Virus record (IMG/VR): IMGVR_UViG_3300009703_000113
Coordinates: 1-22,953 of that record
DNA length: 22,953 nt
Reading direction: 5' to 3' (one strand)
From: a virus
The position numbers and the translations under genes were made by a program. Position 1 is the stretch's first letter; each line of letters opens with the position of its first letter. The notes below the pieces were generated by a model that did not search any database, was not told where the DNA came from, and was given only the letters and a program-made list of their open reading frames with translations. Below, in pieces: positions 6,863-15,240 of this stretch.

Positions 6863-8110
6863 ATGGAAAATTATTTTGGAAAAAACGGGTTTATTTGGTT
6901 TGTGGGTGTTGTCGAAGACCGAATGGACCCAGAAAAACTTGGTAGAGTTAGGGTTCGTTGTCTGGGGCATCACTCCCCAGATAAAATAGATATACCCACG
7001 AATCATCTAGGGTGGTCAACTGTCATGGCACCCACAACAAATCCCAGCATGAACGGTCTTGGATCTACTCCACCGTTTCTAGTTGAAGGTTCTTGGGTTA
7101 CGGGTTTTTTTGTTGATCAATTCAAGCAAGAATGTATTATTGTGGGTTCCCTTCCCGGATTTAATTTTCCATCTGAGGACTCTGACAATAAAGACGGATT
7201 CAAAGATCCGAATGGTGTATATCCGAGATCTGGTACAGACCCAGAAGATACAAATAAGTTGGCAAGGGGAAGTCGTGCATTAACACACAATTCTCTTATA
7301 ACAAGAAAGAACAACAAAATAACAGATATACCAAAAGCAACCAAACCACAGTTATCTACTGTGGAATCTATGCCTGAAGACAAAAGGGCAACTTGGGACG
7401 AATTAAATCCCAAATCAGACACTTTTTCCGTATACCCTTATAATCATGTTAACGAATCAGAATCGGGTCATGTACGTGAAGTAGACGATTCTCCGGGGGG
7501 AGAACGTATAATGAACTACCATCGTACCGGAACATTCGATGAAATTCATCCCGATGGATCTAAGGTCACAAAGATTGTTGGATCCGAATATGAAATAACA
7601 CTAAGGGATAAGAATGTATTAATAGAAGGTGCATGTAACATAACCATATCTGGCGCTTGTAGACAATTGATCAAGGGCGATTATATCCTCGAGGTTGAGG
7701 GTAATTATACAGAGAAGATTCATAAAAATCATTATGTCAAAATTGGTGCTGGAGAATCTGGTGGTAACGAAGCATACGAAATACTTGGTAATAGAACTGG
7801 GAATATTTCGAGCAACGATAGCATAAGAATAGCGCAAAATATAGAAGCTGTATGTAACGGTAATCATAATTATCAGTTAAATGGGGATTACTCCCAAACA
7901 ACTATGAAAGATTATTCATTAACCACCTCAGGAATATCTTCTATACAATCTACGAAAAATATATCAATAAATTCTGTAACAGAGGATTGTTCCATTAAGG
8001 CTGGAGGAAAAATGAATATTCGGTCTGATCAGAAACTTGATATGCATTCAGAAAGTGCAACTATAGACATTTCTGCGAATAATAAATCTGGCGCAATTAA
8101 CTTAAACTAG
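6863..8110 (+). CDS. 5: Baseplate hub/needle protein, gp5-like, without lysozyme domain
   Basis: 415 residues against 575 for T4 gp5. Residues 1-105 form the OB-fold domain (FVGVVEDRMDPEKLGRVRVR at 13-32, then EGSWVTGFFVDQ and IIVGSLPGF). A linker follows. At 191-216 comes YPYNHVNESESGHVREVDD with GGERI, the lead-in to the triple-stranded beta-helix needle found in VgrG and gp5 proteins. From about 235 the sequence has short beta repeats (KNVLIEGACNITISG, then GDYILEVEGNYTEKI). The T4 lysozyme domain that sits between OB-fold and helix is missing, as in many marine relatives. The needle pierces the outer membrane. The ATG has no clear Shine-Dalgarno, and the late promoter lies 35 nt upstream, leaving a very short leader. 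A helical protein, a nuclease and the PAAR tip follow in the same operon. Confidence 0.92.
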   Translation: MENYFGKNGFIWFVGVVEDRMDPEKLGRVRVRCLGHHSPDKIDIPTNHLGWSTVMAPTTNPSMNGLGSTPPFLVEGSWVTGFFVDQFKQECIIVGSLPGFNFPSEDSDNKDGFKDPNGVYPRSGTDPEDTNKLARGSRALTHNSLITRKNNKITDIPKATKPQLSTVESMPEDKRATWDELNPKSDTFSVYPYNHVNESESGHVREVDDSPGGERIMNYHRTGTFDEIHPDGSKVTKIVGSEYEITLRDKNVLIEGACNITISGACRQLIKGDYILEVEGNYTEKIHKNHYVKIGAGESGGNEAYEILGNRTGNISSNDSIRIAQNIEAVCNGNHNYQLNGDYSQTTMKDYSLTTSGISSIQSTKNISINSVTEDCSIKAGGKMNIRSDQKLDMHSESATIDISANNKSGAINLN

Positions 8111-8119
8111 GAGAATAAT

Positions 8120-8890
8120 ATGCCATGCGGAATTGATCTAGATTTTGATGCACTAAAAGATAAAATAGCAGCTCTGAAAGAGTCTGCTATGGCTGAAATT
8201 GAATCAACCGTTGCAGCTGCAAAAGTTGCAGCAGAAGCGGCAATGGATGAGTTTAAACTCATCTTGAGATCGATGATACCGGAAATGCCGGAAGGGGATG
8301 ATTTACCGGTCATTCCAATGCTTCCCGAGTTATTAATTTTAGTCGAAAGAGCTAGGCAGATAATGGCGAATCCTACCGCCGAAGGTCTTAAATTATTGGT
8401 ACAATTAAAATCAGATTTCCTAAAAAAGTATGGGGATGCACTCGCTAAGTCTGGATCAGATTTAGATGATTTAATTGACGGATTACTTGAGGGAATTGAT
8501 CCATGTTCATTGGTTCCTAATATAGTAACAGATTCCGCTGGTAATATCATTGAAAAAGTTAAAAAACCATTATATGCTAAAACCGATGCACTGACAGAAT
8601 CCCCGTCAGTCGAATTACCCGCGATGAAAACTCTGAGAGAACAAATATCCTCAGCATTGGGTGAGACTGAAGTGAATTTAGAATTATCTAAAACCTTAGT
8701 AACAGATAGTCTAGAGAAATTTGATTTATCAGAAGAAATTAAAAAAATGTCAGAAATGGTAAGCCCTGAATTATTCCACGAATCAGCCGAGAAAATGAAT
8801 TCGATAGACGCTGATATTAATAAATCATTAGAGGGATTAAGACCATCTCAATTATTAGCAAAACTTGAGGAAGTTAGAAAAAATGTATAA
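8120..8890 (+). CDS. Predicted virion-associated helical protein (256 aa)
   Basis: 256 residues, mostly helical and rich in Ala, Glu, Lys and Leu. Residues 8-50 form an Ala-rich amphipathic helix likely to make a coiled coil, and 160-256 are again helical and charged. Between them is the block IDPCSLVPNIV (126-136). I associate this kind of block with structural proteins of marine T4-like phages, from memory. The start has a strong binding site (AGGAGAAT). It lies between the gp5-like needle and the nuclease, and its end overlaps the nuclease start by 8 nt. This position suggests a hub or needle accessory, but the function is unknown. Confidence 0.8.
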   Translation: MPCGIDLDFDALKDKIAALKESAMAEIESTVAAAKVAAEAAMDEFKLILRSMIPEMPEGDDLPVIPMLPELLILVERARQIMANPTAEGLKLLVQLKSDFLKKYGDALAKSGSDLDDLIDGLLEGIDPCSLVPNIVTDSAGNIIEKVKKPLYAKTDALTESPSVELPAMKTLREQISSALGETEVNLELSKTLVTDSLEKFDLSEEIKKMSEMVSPELFHESAEKMNSIDADINKSLEGLRPSQLLAKLEEVRKNV

Positions 8891-9281
8891 CTATAAGATT
8901 CAAGTTATAAAGGTTGTTGATGGTGACACTATTGATGCTCGCATTGATCTCGGGTTTGATGTCTCTATAAAGAACAGAATACGTCTATCTGGCATTGATG
9001 CACCGGAATCAAGAACCAGAAATCTAACAGAGAAAAAATATGGTCTTGAAGCCAAAGAAAAACTCAGAGAATTACTTACACATGAATCTGATGTCCTTAC
9101 TGTTCAATCCCACGGATTAGGAAAGTATGGTAGAGTTCTCGGTACACTTTATACTGGGGATAAAAACATCAATGAGGCAATGATATCAGAGGGGTATGCA
9201 ATTGAATATCAGGGTGACAGGAAAATAGATACCCCTGAGTTATTAAAAATGCTTGATGCGGTAAGATCATGCCAGCAGTAG
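8883..9281 (+). CDS. Staphylococcal-nuclease-fold (thermonuclease-like) enzyme
   Basis: 132 residues with the full SNase-family signature: VVDGDT (11-16), IRLSGIDAPES (33-43) and GKYGRVLG (80-87). By alignment with staphylococcal nuclease, the calcium ligands Asp13, Asp15-Thr16 and Asp39 and the catalytic Arg34, Glu42 and Arg84 are all kept, so it should be active on DNA or RNA with Ca2+. No signal peptide is seen, so secretion is not predicted. The ATG at 8883 is preceded by GAGGAAG inside the previous gene. A TTG at 8865 in the same frame would add six residues but lacks support. The 3' end overlaps the PAAR gene by 13 nt. Lying between needle and tip genes, it could be virion cargo or a host-DNA degrading enzyme. 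Confidence 0.9.
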   Translation: MYNYKIQVIKVVDGDTIDARIDLGFDVSIKNRIRLSGIDAPESRTRNLTEKKYGLEAKEKLRELLTHESDVLTVQSHGLGKYGRVLGTLYTGDKNINEAMISEGYAIEYQGDRKIDTPELLKMLDAVRSCQQ

Positions 9282-9574
9282 CCAGAGGATCGGCAGTAGA
9301 TACCGTAACTACTAATCACGGATGTACAGCTTCAACAACCACAGAAGGTAAATCCTCAAATGTAATTGTGAATGGTACTGGTGTACATAGAAAATCAGAT
9401 TTAAACACCTCTCATACTTATTCACCACCGGGTTGTCCGTCCCACCAAACTGCCATTTCCGCGGGATCCTCTACAGTATTTGCTAACGGTCTCGGTATTG
9501 CTAGAATAGGCGACTCCTATAGCGGCGGTGAAGAGGTATCTTCTGGATCTTCTAACGTATTCGCAGGGAATTAA
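9269..9574 (+). CDS. 5.4: PAAR-domain spike-tip protein, gp5.4-like
   Basis: 101 residues covering one PAAR domain and nothing else. The start MPAVARGSAVDT, the middle block with SSNVIVNGTGVHR, and the end FANGLGIARIGD then SSGSSNVFAGN follow the PAAR pattern of short beta turns ending in N-G and G-D. His and Cys residues at His40, His49, Cys56 and His59 are candidate metal ligands that hold the cone together. In T4, gp5.4 caps the gp5 needle and sharpens the tip. The gene overlaps the nuclease by 13 nt and ends the hub operon, just before the next late promoter. Confidence 0.9.
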   Translation: MPAVARGSAVDTVTTNHGCTASTTTEGKSSNVIVNGTGVHRKSDLNTSHTYSPPGCPSHQTAISAGSSTVFANGLGIARIGDSYSGGEEVSSGSSNVFAGN

Positions 9575-9577
9575 TTA

Positions 9578-9595
9578 TAATAACCATTATAAATA
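9578..9595 (+). promoter_or_regulatory. T4-type late promoter for the gp25-gp6 wedge operon, with shared upstream element
   Basis: TATAAATA at 9588-9595, 35 nt before the gp25 ATG, is preceded by TAATAACCAT (9578-9587), the same ten bases found at the gp5 promoter. It sits in a 48-nt gap. The gp25 ATG behind it has no clear Shine-Dalgarno. Confidence 0.83.
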
Positions 9596-9622
9596 ATAAT
9601 ATAATAACAAATCATTAATGAT

Positions 9623-10066
9623 ATGGCAATTCAGACATCAGCACACATAGATGCACAGGGAACCAATATATCGGATAAAACTATTCGAATATGGAAAGAT
9701 CTCAACATGGGATTTTCTTCTCACCCTGTTACGGGGGACATTAATAGAGTCTACGATGTAGAATCAATTAAACGATCGGTGAAGAATCTAATTTTAACTA
9801 ATTATGGCGAGAGACCCTTTCAGCCTTGGATCGGTTCAAATATAAGGGGGTTATTATTTGAGCAGATGGATCCATTAACTATGTCTGCATTAAAAACACA
9901 AATAGAAATATTATTAAACAATTTTGAACCTAGAGTCATATTAACATCATTAGAAATAAATGATCTCGATTCAAATTCTCTGAGAGTTACAATATATTTT
10001 ACTATAATTAATTCAATATCTGGGGAAGTACATTCCCTTGACACTTTTCTAGATAGGATAAAATAA
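9623..10066 (+). CDS. 25: Baseplate wedge protein gp25
   Basis: 147 residues (T4 gp25 is 132). It has the signature of the GPW/gp25 family: VKNLILTNYGERPFQPWIGS (53-72), GLLFE (76-80) and the FEPRV turn with EPR at 102-104. The fold resembles a lysozyme in outline but is not an enzyme. In T4 it sits at the core of the wedge with gp6 and gp53 and helps start sheath assembly; homologues occur in type VI secretion systems (TssE) and contractile bacteriocins. The stop overlaps the gp6 start by one base (TAATG), so translation is coupled. The start follows a late promoter with a short leader and no clear ribosome binding site. Confidence 0.95.
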   Translation: MAIQTSAHIDAQGTNISDKTIRIWKDLNMGFSSHPVTGDINRVYDVESIKRSVKNLILTNYGERPFQPWIGSNIRGLLFEQMDPLTMSALKTQIEILLNNFEPRVILTSLEINDLDSNSLRVTIYFTIINSISGEVHSLDTFLDRIK

Positions 10067-11871
10067 TGGCAATTTCCACTACAGAACAGGATTTCTTTGA
10101 TATAAAGAACAATCTCAAATCTTTCTTGGGAAATCAATCTCAATTTGTGGATTATGATTTTGATGGGTCTGCAATGTCAACCCTTCTTGATGTATTAGCA
10201 TATAATACTCATTATAATGCCATTACAGCATCAATGAGTGTAAATGAAATGTTTCTTGATACTGCACAGCTTCGACATAATGTAGTTTCTCATGCTAAAT
10301 CCTTGGGGTATACCCCCAGATCAGTTAGAAGTTCAAATGGTTCGATTAGTTTAACTGCTGATGTCAGTAATAGTCCTGACAAAATAACAATACCCCGAGG
10401 TACTACATTCAATGGACCGAATGGAATAAAGTTCAATACTATTTCTGACTATATTGCAACGGTTACTGGAAGTTCAATTGCAGTTTCAGATATTACAGTA
10501 TACGAAGGTAAATTTATATCTAACTCCTATGTTGTTGATTCTGGTAGACAAGTATACAGAATACCAAATAAATCGTGTGATATGACAACCCTCCGGGTAA
10601 AGGTATACAAAGATTCAACCTTAACTGATTTTACAACATATATAGAATCTAAAACTCTGGTTGGTCATAATAGTACATCTGCTATATACTTCACTCAAGA
10701 GGGTATAGATGAAAGTTTTGAAGTATATTTTGGTGATGATATTATCGGTAAAAAATTAGAAATCGGTAATGTCGTTGAACTCGAATATTTAAAATCATCT
10801 GGAGATATTGCAAACGGTATTACTACAATGTCATCCGGATCTTCTGTGACAAACCTTACGAACATAGCTATTACCCTGACGGATAAAACCTCTGGTGGTG
10901 CTGGTATAGAAACCATAGAATCTATAAAGAAAAACGCACCATATTTATATACTGCTCAGAACAGAACTGTTACTATTAATGATTATAAATCTTTATTAAA
11001 GAATCATTTCTCTTTCATTGAAGATATGACTGTATGGGGTGGGGAAGATAATATACCACCAGAATATGGTAAAGTATTTTTATCGGTCGATACTTCTAGC
11101 AACACTGCTCTGACTTCATTAGAAAAAACTTCTATCCTACAAGAACTTAATAAATTTAAACTCACTTCCATATTACCAGAATTTGTTACTCCAGATTATA
11201 CTAATCTAGTTTTAAATGTGAAATTTACATTTAATTCTTTAGTAACATCTAATACAGCAACAGGATTATCATCACTTATATCGGATAAGATTGTGGCGTT
11301 TAATCCAAAATTAGCGAAGTTTGATACCTCCTATTATAATTCAGATATAATATCGCTTATTTTGGCTGCTGACCCTAGTATTGTATCGGCCACAGTTAAT
11401 CATACTGCAAATAAAAGTATAGCATCATTCACCAATGTTACGAGTAAATATACTTTTAATTTTAATAATGCAATATATCATCCACACGAATATCATACAA
11501 CCTCTGCTCTAAAAGGGGTTGTTTCCTCGGACGGATTTAATATAACCAACTCAACTTATACTCATTTTCTTGAAGATGACGGCATCGGTAAAATTAAGCT
11601 CTCATATATTTCAGATGAAGGTGCTACAGTAATTGTAAATAGTCAAATAGGAACTGTTGATTATACTACTGGCGAAATTATAATTTCAGAAATATCAATA
11701 TCTTCAGAAACACTTAAAATGAATGTACATTTAGATTCATTTGATGTTATACCTCTAAGAAATGATATTATTACAATATCAGATACTACTATAAGCGGTA
11801 CACAATTAACAAGTAAATTGGGAATTCAAACAACTGAGACCAATTATACAGCATCACCGGCTAGATTATAA
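10066..11871 (+). CDS. 6: Baseplate wedge protein gp6
   Basis: 601 residues (T4 gp6 is 660). The N-terminus is diagnostic: FFDIKNNLKSFLGNQ, then DYDFDGSAMSTLLDVLAYNT (about 29-48) and the block with NEMFLDTAQLRHNVVSHAKS. The middle has the gene J-like/gp6 core (YTAQNRTVTINDYKSLLKNH, about 296-315, followed by WGGEDN). In T4 gp6 dimers form the inner ring that joins wedges to each other and change shape on contraction. The start overlaps gp25 by one base and the stop overlaps the next ORF by one base. Confidence 0.95.
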   Translation: MAISTTEQDFFDIKNNLKSFLGNQSQFVDYDFDGSAMSTLLDVLAYNTHYNAITASMSVNEMFLDTAQLRHNVVSHAKSLGYTPRSVRSSNGSISLTADVSNSPDKITIPRGTTFNGPNGIKFNTISDYIATVTGSSIAVSDITVYEGKFISNSYVVDSGRQVYRIPNKSCDMTTLRVKVYKDSTLTDFTTYIESKTLVGHNSTSAIYFTQEGIDESFEVYFGDDIIGKKLEIGNVVELEYLKSSGDIANGITTMSSGSSVTNLTNIAITLTDKTSGGAGIETIESIKKNAPYLYTAQNRTVTINDYKSLLKNHFSFIEDMTVWGGEDNIPPEYGKVFLSVDTSSNTALTSLEKTSILQELNKFKLTSILPEFVTPDYTNLVLNVKFTFNSLVTSNTATGLSSLISDKIVAFNPKLAKFDTSYYNSDIISLILAADPSIVSATVNHTANKSIASFTNVTSKYTFNFNNAIYHPHEYHTTSALKGVVSSDGFNITNSTYTHFLEDDGIGKIKLSYISDEGATVIVNSQIGTVDYTTGEIIISEISISSETLKMNVHLDSFDVIPLRNDIITISDTTISGTQLTSKLGIQTTETNYTASPARL

Positions 11872-13166
11872 TGAATATAGAAAATCAATTTCCTGAATAC
11901 ATAAGGGAACAATTCCCGGATTTTGTACGTTTTGTCGAATTGTATTTCGATTTTCTCAATTCTGCTGAAATAGTATACTCCTCAGGGATTGGTAATCTTG
12001 TAATAGATAGTATTCTGACGGGGGATGTTTCTGGTACTACTACTAAAATTACTGGGATAGATCCTACTAATAATAGAATATTTGTGACAAAACAAAATTC
12101 ACTTGTTATTGGAGAGAGTCTATCCGATGGATCTGGTAATTCTTGTAAAATTGTATCATATACACCCAACCCATCACAAACAATATCAGAACTGCTGAAT
12201 TATAAGAATCTGGATGAAACCAGATCTACTTTATTTGAAAAGTATCGTTCGGATTTAATGACAGTTATACCGAACCGGTTAGAAAAATCTGTAGACATCC
12301 CTAACCTTATTAAAAATATAAAAAGTTTATACGTACAAAAAGGAACTACTGAATCATATAAAACATTATTCTCATTATTATTTAATGAATATGTTGAGAT
12401 CTATTATCCTGCGTATGATATGCTTGAATTATCTGCAGGAGAATGGAGTGGCAGATATTCTATAGAGGTTGATGTTGTTACTGGTAATCCCTTTAGTATA
12501 ATAGCTGCTGATGTTACACTAACAACTCCCACTTTCAAAAGTGTTGTTACTCATGTATCCTATATTAGAAGAATATCGTTTACGAGGTTTGAAATGTATT
12601 TTCAAGATAGAATTGAAGATTCATTTGCAGTAGAAGGTACATCCATTGTTGGTTCAGGATTTACCGGTGCAATACCAGCTTCAACTTCCATAGTATCTTA
12701 TGGTGGAGAACATACAGATAATAAAGGGTTTGTTTCAGATTCTAATTACCTTCAAAATAAATATTACCAAAAATATTCATATGTTGTTAAATCTAACGTA
12801 GTTCCGAATTCATATAAATCAATTATTAAAGGTGCTCTTCATCCTGCCGGATTAGTAGAATTCGATGAATTGGTTATAACTAATCTTCTATCAGTATCAG
12901 ATGCTCTTCGAGTGTTAAAAGCTAGATTTATCAAGAATTTCAATGAAGGACTTGATACCACAGATGATGCGTTATTGAGTATATTTAAAACCCTAATCGA
13001 TTCGATTAGTATAACAGACTTATATGCTATGGGCATAAATAAAGATATATCAGGGGATAGTATTGGGTTTTCCCATATTCAATATTTCGATTTAAACCCA
13101 TATGCCGTAGACTATTTTAATCAACCAGCTGTCGGTACAGACGCTTACACAGATTCGAGAATATAA
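11871..13166 (+). CDS. Virion structural protein in the gp7 slot of the wedge operon (431 aa)
   Basis: 431 residues between gp6 and gp8, where T4 has gp7 (1032 residues). The N-terminus (NQFPEYIREQFPDFVRFVEL at 5-24) is a motif I associate with structural proteins of marine T4-like phages next to gp6. Residues 48-98 hold a small beta module (GDVSGTTTKITGI ... GESLSDGSGNSCKI) that also appears in the two giant proteins downstream. Then come RSDLMTVIPNRLEKSVDIPN, SLYVQKGTTESYKTLFSLLF and, near the end, a helical stretch and a C-terminal tail (NPYAVDYFNQPAVG). It is probably a wedge or wedge-fibre connector replacing gp7. No T4 gp7 sequence similarity is obvious to me. Coupled to gp6 by TAATG. 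Confidence 0.8.
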   Translation: MNIENQFPEYIREQFPDFVRFVELYFDFLNSAEIVYSSGIGNLVIDSILTGDVSGTTTKITGIDPTNNRIFVTKQNSLVIGESLSDGSGNSCKIVSYTPNPSQTISELLNYKNLDETRSTLFEKYRSDLMTVIPNRLEKSVDIPNLIKNIKSLYVQKGTTESYKTLFSLLFNEYVEIYYPAYDMLELSAGEWSGRYSIEVDVVTGNPFSIIAADVTLTTPTFKSVVTHVSYIRRISFTRFEMYFQDRIEDSFAVEGTSIVGSGFTGAIPASTSIVSYGGEHTDNKGFVSDSNYLQNKYYQKYSYVVKSNVVPNSYKSIIKGALHPAGLVEFDELVITNLLSVSDALRVLKARFIKNFNEGLDTTDDALLSIFKTLIDSISITDLYAMGINKDISGDSIGFSHIQYFDLNPYAVDYFNQPAVGTDAYTDSRI

Positions 13167-13601
13167 ATGAAAAATGAAGAAAATTTAAAAGTAACAGGTC
13201 ATGTTAATATACAAGTTATTAACTCTGGCAAAGTTATCAACTCTATTGATATTGATAATTTAGTAGTAACCACCGGAAGAAATTGGATCGCAGGGTTAAT
13301 TGCTGGAACAACAGGCACCATGTCCCACCTGGCAGTAGGAACAGGAACAACTGCGCAAGTGTTGGCGGATACCACGCTTGAAACCGAACTCGCTAGGGGT
13401 ACTACAACAGGTTCTTCTTTAAACAATACCGCTTCTTTCTCCTCAGTTTTTAACGCTGGTGTTGCAACTGGTGCTATTACCGAAGCTGGTATATTCGATG
13501 CGGCAAGTGCTGGGAATATGCTTTGTAGAACAACTTTTGCCGTTGTTAATATAGGATCTTCTGATTCTATGTCAATCACATGGACTATAACAGTCTCTTA
13601 A
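13167..13601 (+). CDS. Small virion structural protein (144 aa)
   Basis: 144 residues, beta-rich with Gly, Ala and Thr. It has the block NLVVTTGRNWIAGLIAG (31-47), then MSHLAVGTGTT (52-62), ELARGTTTG, and GAITEAGIFDAASAGNMLCR (about 102-121). This layout is widespread among small tail or baseplate proteins of phages of several tail types, in my recollection often next to gp8-like genes or tail fibres. Its exact role is unknown; a small oligomeric collar or fibre-attachment piece is possible. It starts directly after the previous stop (TAAATG) and ends 1 nt before gp8, firmly within the wedge operon. Confidence 0.82.
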   Translation: MKNEENLKVTGHVNIQVINSGKVINSIDIDNLVVTTGRNWIAGLIAGTTGTMSHLAVGTGTTAQVLADTTLETELARGTTTGSSLNNTASFSSVFNAGVATGAITEAGIFDAASAGNMLCRTTFAVVNIGSSDSMSITWTITVS

Positions 13602-13602
13602 T

Positions 13603-15204
13603 ATGTCTAATGCTAAAATAACACCGCAATTTCATTATTCAATTGCTAAATCAGTATTTGATGATATAGCGACGAATACGGGTCATTATAATTACTTTCT
13701 TTCTAATACAACGCCATGGACTGATCTTGCCAATGTTCCTGTGTATAATGTTTCTGTTAGTTCGGAAACCGATATTCGCTCGAATATGATATCAACCAAA
13801 AAGGTTAATATCAGCGACGTATCCTTTGTTGTGCCAGATAATCAATGGGCATCCGGTGAAATTTTTGATATGTATGATGATGTAGTAGACATGAGCACAA
13901 AGAAATTCTACGCTATCTCCAATAACAGAATATATAAATGCCTAGATAATAATGGAGGTGTTGCATCAGTAACACGACCAACCGGAACTGAATTATTCAA
14001 CATTTCAACCTCTGAAGGTTATATCTGGAAATATATGGCAGATATACCATCGGGTTTTATCAATAAATTTGCCGGATCTGGAATGATGCCCATAACAAGG
14101 CAGATTCATAATCCTTATTATTCTGCAGGTAATATACTAAACGAAAATGTAACCATCATAACAGCGGGCACAGCTTATGATGACCAATCTTACCTGGTTA
14201 TAGATGGGGATGGAACTGGTGCAGATGGAACGGGAACTGCTACTGCTACTGCTACACTAGATAGTAATGGATCTGTGACCGATGTTACTATTACTGATGC
14301 AGGGAAGGGTTATACCTATGCCAATTTAACCATAGTCAAAGGGGCCAATGATCCTGGAAGTGGTGCTACATTTGAAATTAGCGTAGGTAATTATGGTAAT
14401 CTAGATACTAATCAAGCTGTAGTCGAAGCTGCTGCTGTCGATGGGTCAATATCAACGATCATTATAGAAAATGGTGGTTCAGGATATGACATACCAGGTA
14501 ATGTAACTGCAACAGTTGTAGGAGATGGGACTGCAGGTGCTATTAGTTTAACTATAACTAACGGGGTTATAACGGACTTAATAATTGATAATTATGGTTC
14601 GGGATACAATTACGCCACTATATCTATAACAGATTCCTCTCTACAAAAAGGCAGTGGTGCATCACTCAGAGTTATTATATCTCCTCGTGGTGGACATGGT
14701 TACGATCTTCCTAGAGAGTTAAAATCGACAACTCTCTGTTTATTTAATTCCCTAGACGAAGATAAAAATCATGGTATCATAGTAAATAATGATTACAATC
14801 AAATAGGATTGATCAAAGGTATAGAACAATATGGTGTAACATCAAAGTTCTCTGGTGCAATTGGCACGACCTGTTATTTGATTGATGCGTCCAGTATTTC
14901 GCCATCAGTGATTATTAATACAGTTATATATATGGGGACAAAGACATTTAGGGTTATAAGTTATGATGGATCTAAAGTCTTATTACAGGCAATACAACAC
15001 AGTACAGATCCTTCCGGAACTTTATTTTTAGATTCGGATGCAACGAATACAGCACTCACAGTTACTTCAATATTATTTTCCCCCACTATAAATAAATATT
15101 CTGGGGATATTATTTTAGCGGAAAATCGGATAACATTTTCTGTGACAGGTGATATCAATTCTGGTAATCAGGGAGTTAAGTTTAAATCTTACATATCGTT
15201 CTAA
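13603..15204 (+). CDS. 8: Baseplate wedge protein gp8-like, enlarged by Gly-rich repeats
   Basis: 533 residues against 334 in T4 gp8. The N-terminus is typical of gp8 in marine T4-like phages: SIAKSVFDDI (13-22), HYNYFLSNTTPWTD (28-41), then KKVNISDVSFVVPD. Further on are RIYKCLDNNGGV and GYIWKYMADIPSG (139-151). From about 185 to 370 it has an insertion of beta repeats marked by G-x-G-Y turns (GKGY 234, GSGY 292, GSGY 332, GHGY 364) with GDGTGA-like strands between. These may form a stacked or Ig-like decoration that faces outward. In T4 gp8 dimers bridge the wedge to gp10 and gp7. It is the last gene of the wedge operon; a late promoter follows its stop directly. Confidence 0.88.
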   Translation: MSNAKITPQFHYSIAKSVFDDIATNTGHYNYFLSNTTPWTDLANVPVYNVSVSSETDIRSNMISTKKVNISDVSFVVPDNQWASGEIFDMYDDVVDMSTKKFYAISNNRIYKCLDNNGGVASVTRPTGTELFNISTSEGYIWKYMADIPSGFINKFAGSGMMPITRQIHNPYYSAGNILNENVTIITAGTAYDDQSYLVIDGDGTGADGTGTATATATLDSNGSVTDVTITDAGKGYTYANLTIVKGANDPGSGATFEISVGNYGNLDTNQAVVEAAAVDGSISTIIIENGGSGYDIPGNVTATVVGDGTAGAISLTITNGVITDLIIDNYGSGYNYATISITDSSLQKGSGASLRVIISPRGGHGYDLPRELKSTTLCLFNSLDEDKNHGIIVNNDYNQIGLIKGIEQYGVTSKFSGAIGTTCYLIDASSISPSVIINTVIYMGTKTFRVISYDGSKVLLQAIQHSTDPSGTLFLDSDATNTALTVTSILFSPTINKYSGDIILAENRITFSVTGDINSGNQGVKFKSYISF

Positions 15205-15212
15205 TATAAATA
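15205..15212 (+). promoter_or_regulatory. T4-type late promoter for the outer baseplate/fibre operon
   Basis: Exact TATAAATA beginning on the base after the gp8 stop and 36 nt before the next ATG, almost the same spacing as at the gp5 and gp25 promoters. Unlike those two, this leader has a clear ribosome binding site (AGGAAAGAG), and the TAATAACCAT element is missing. Confidence 0.8.
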
Positions 15213-15240
15213 TAATATATACCTAGGAAAGAGAATTATT

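Noticed and set aside
8107-8550. Minus-strand ORF of 147 codons
   Set aside because: It is antisense to the helical 256-aa gene and Ser/Ala-rich as expected from reversed Ala/Glu/Lys codons; no initiation signals.
8865-8882. TTG start adding six residues to the nuclease
   Set aside because: The ATG at 8883 with GAGGAAG upstream fits better, and the added residues do not belong to the SNase fold.
10942-10949. Minus-strand TATAAATA inside gp6
   Set aside because: There is no minus-strand gene for it to serve.
13199-13579. Minus-strand ORF of 126 codons
   Set aside because: It is antisense to the 144-aa structural gene, whose codons produce a low-complexity Val/Ala/Pro-rich reverse frame. There is no promoter or binding site.
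15087-15094. TATAAATA inside gp8
   Set aside because: It is within coding sequence 154 nt before the next gene, and a better-placed copy exists at 15205. AT-only octamers are expected by chance a few times in such DNA.
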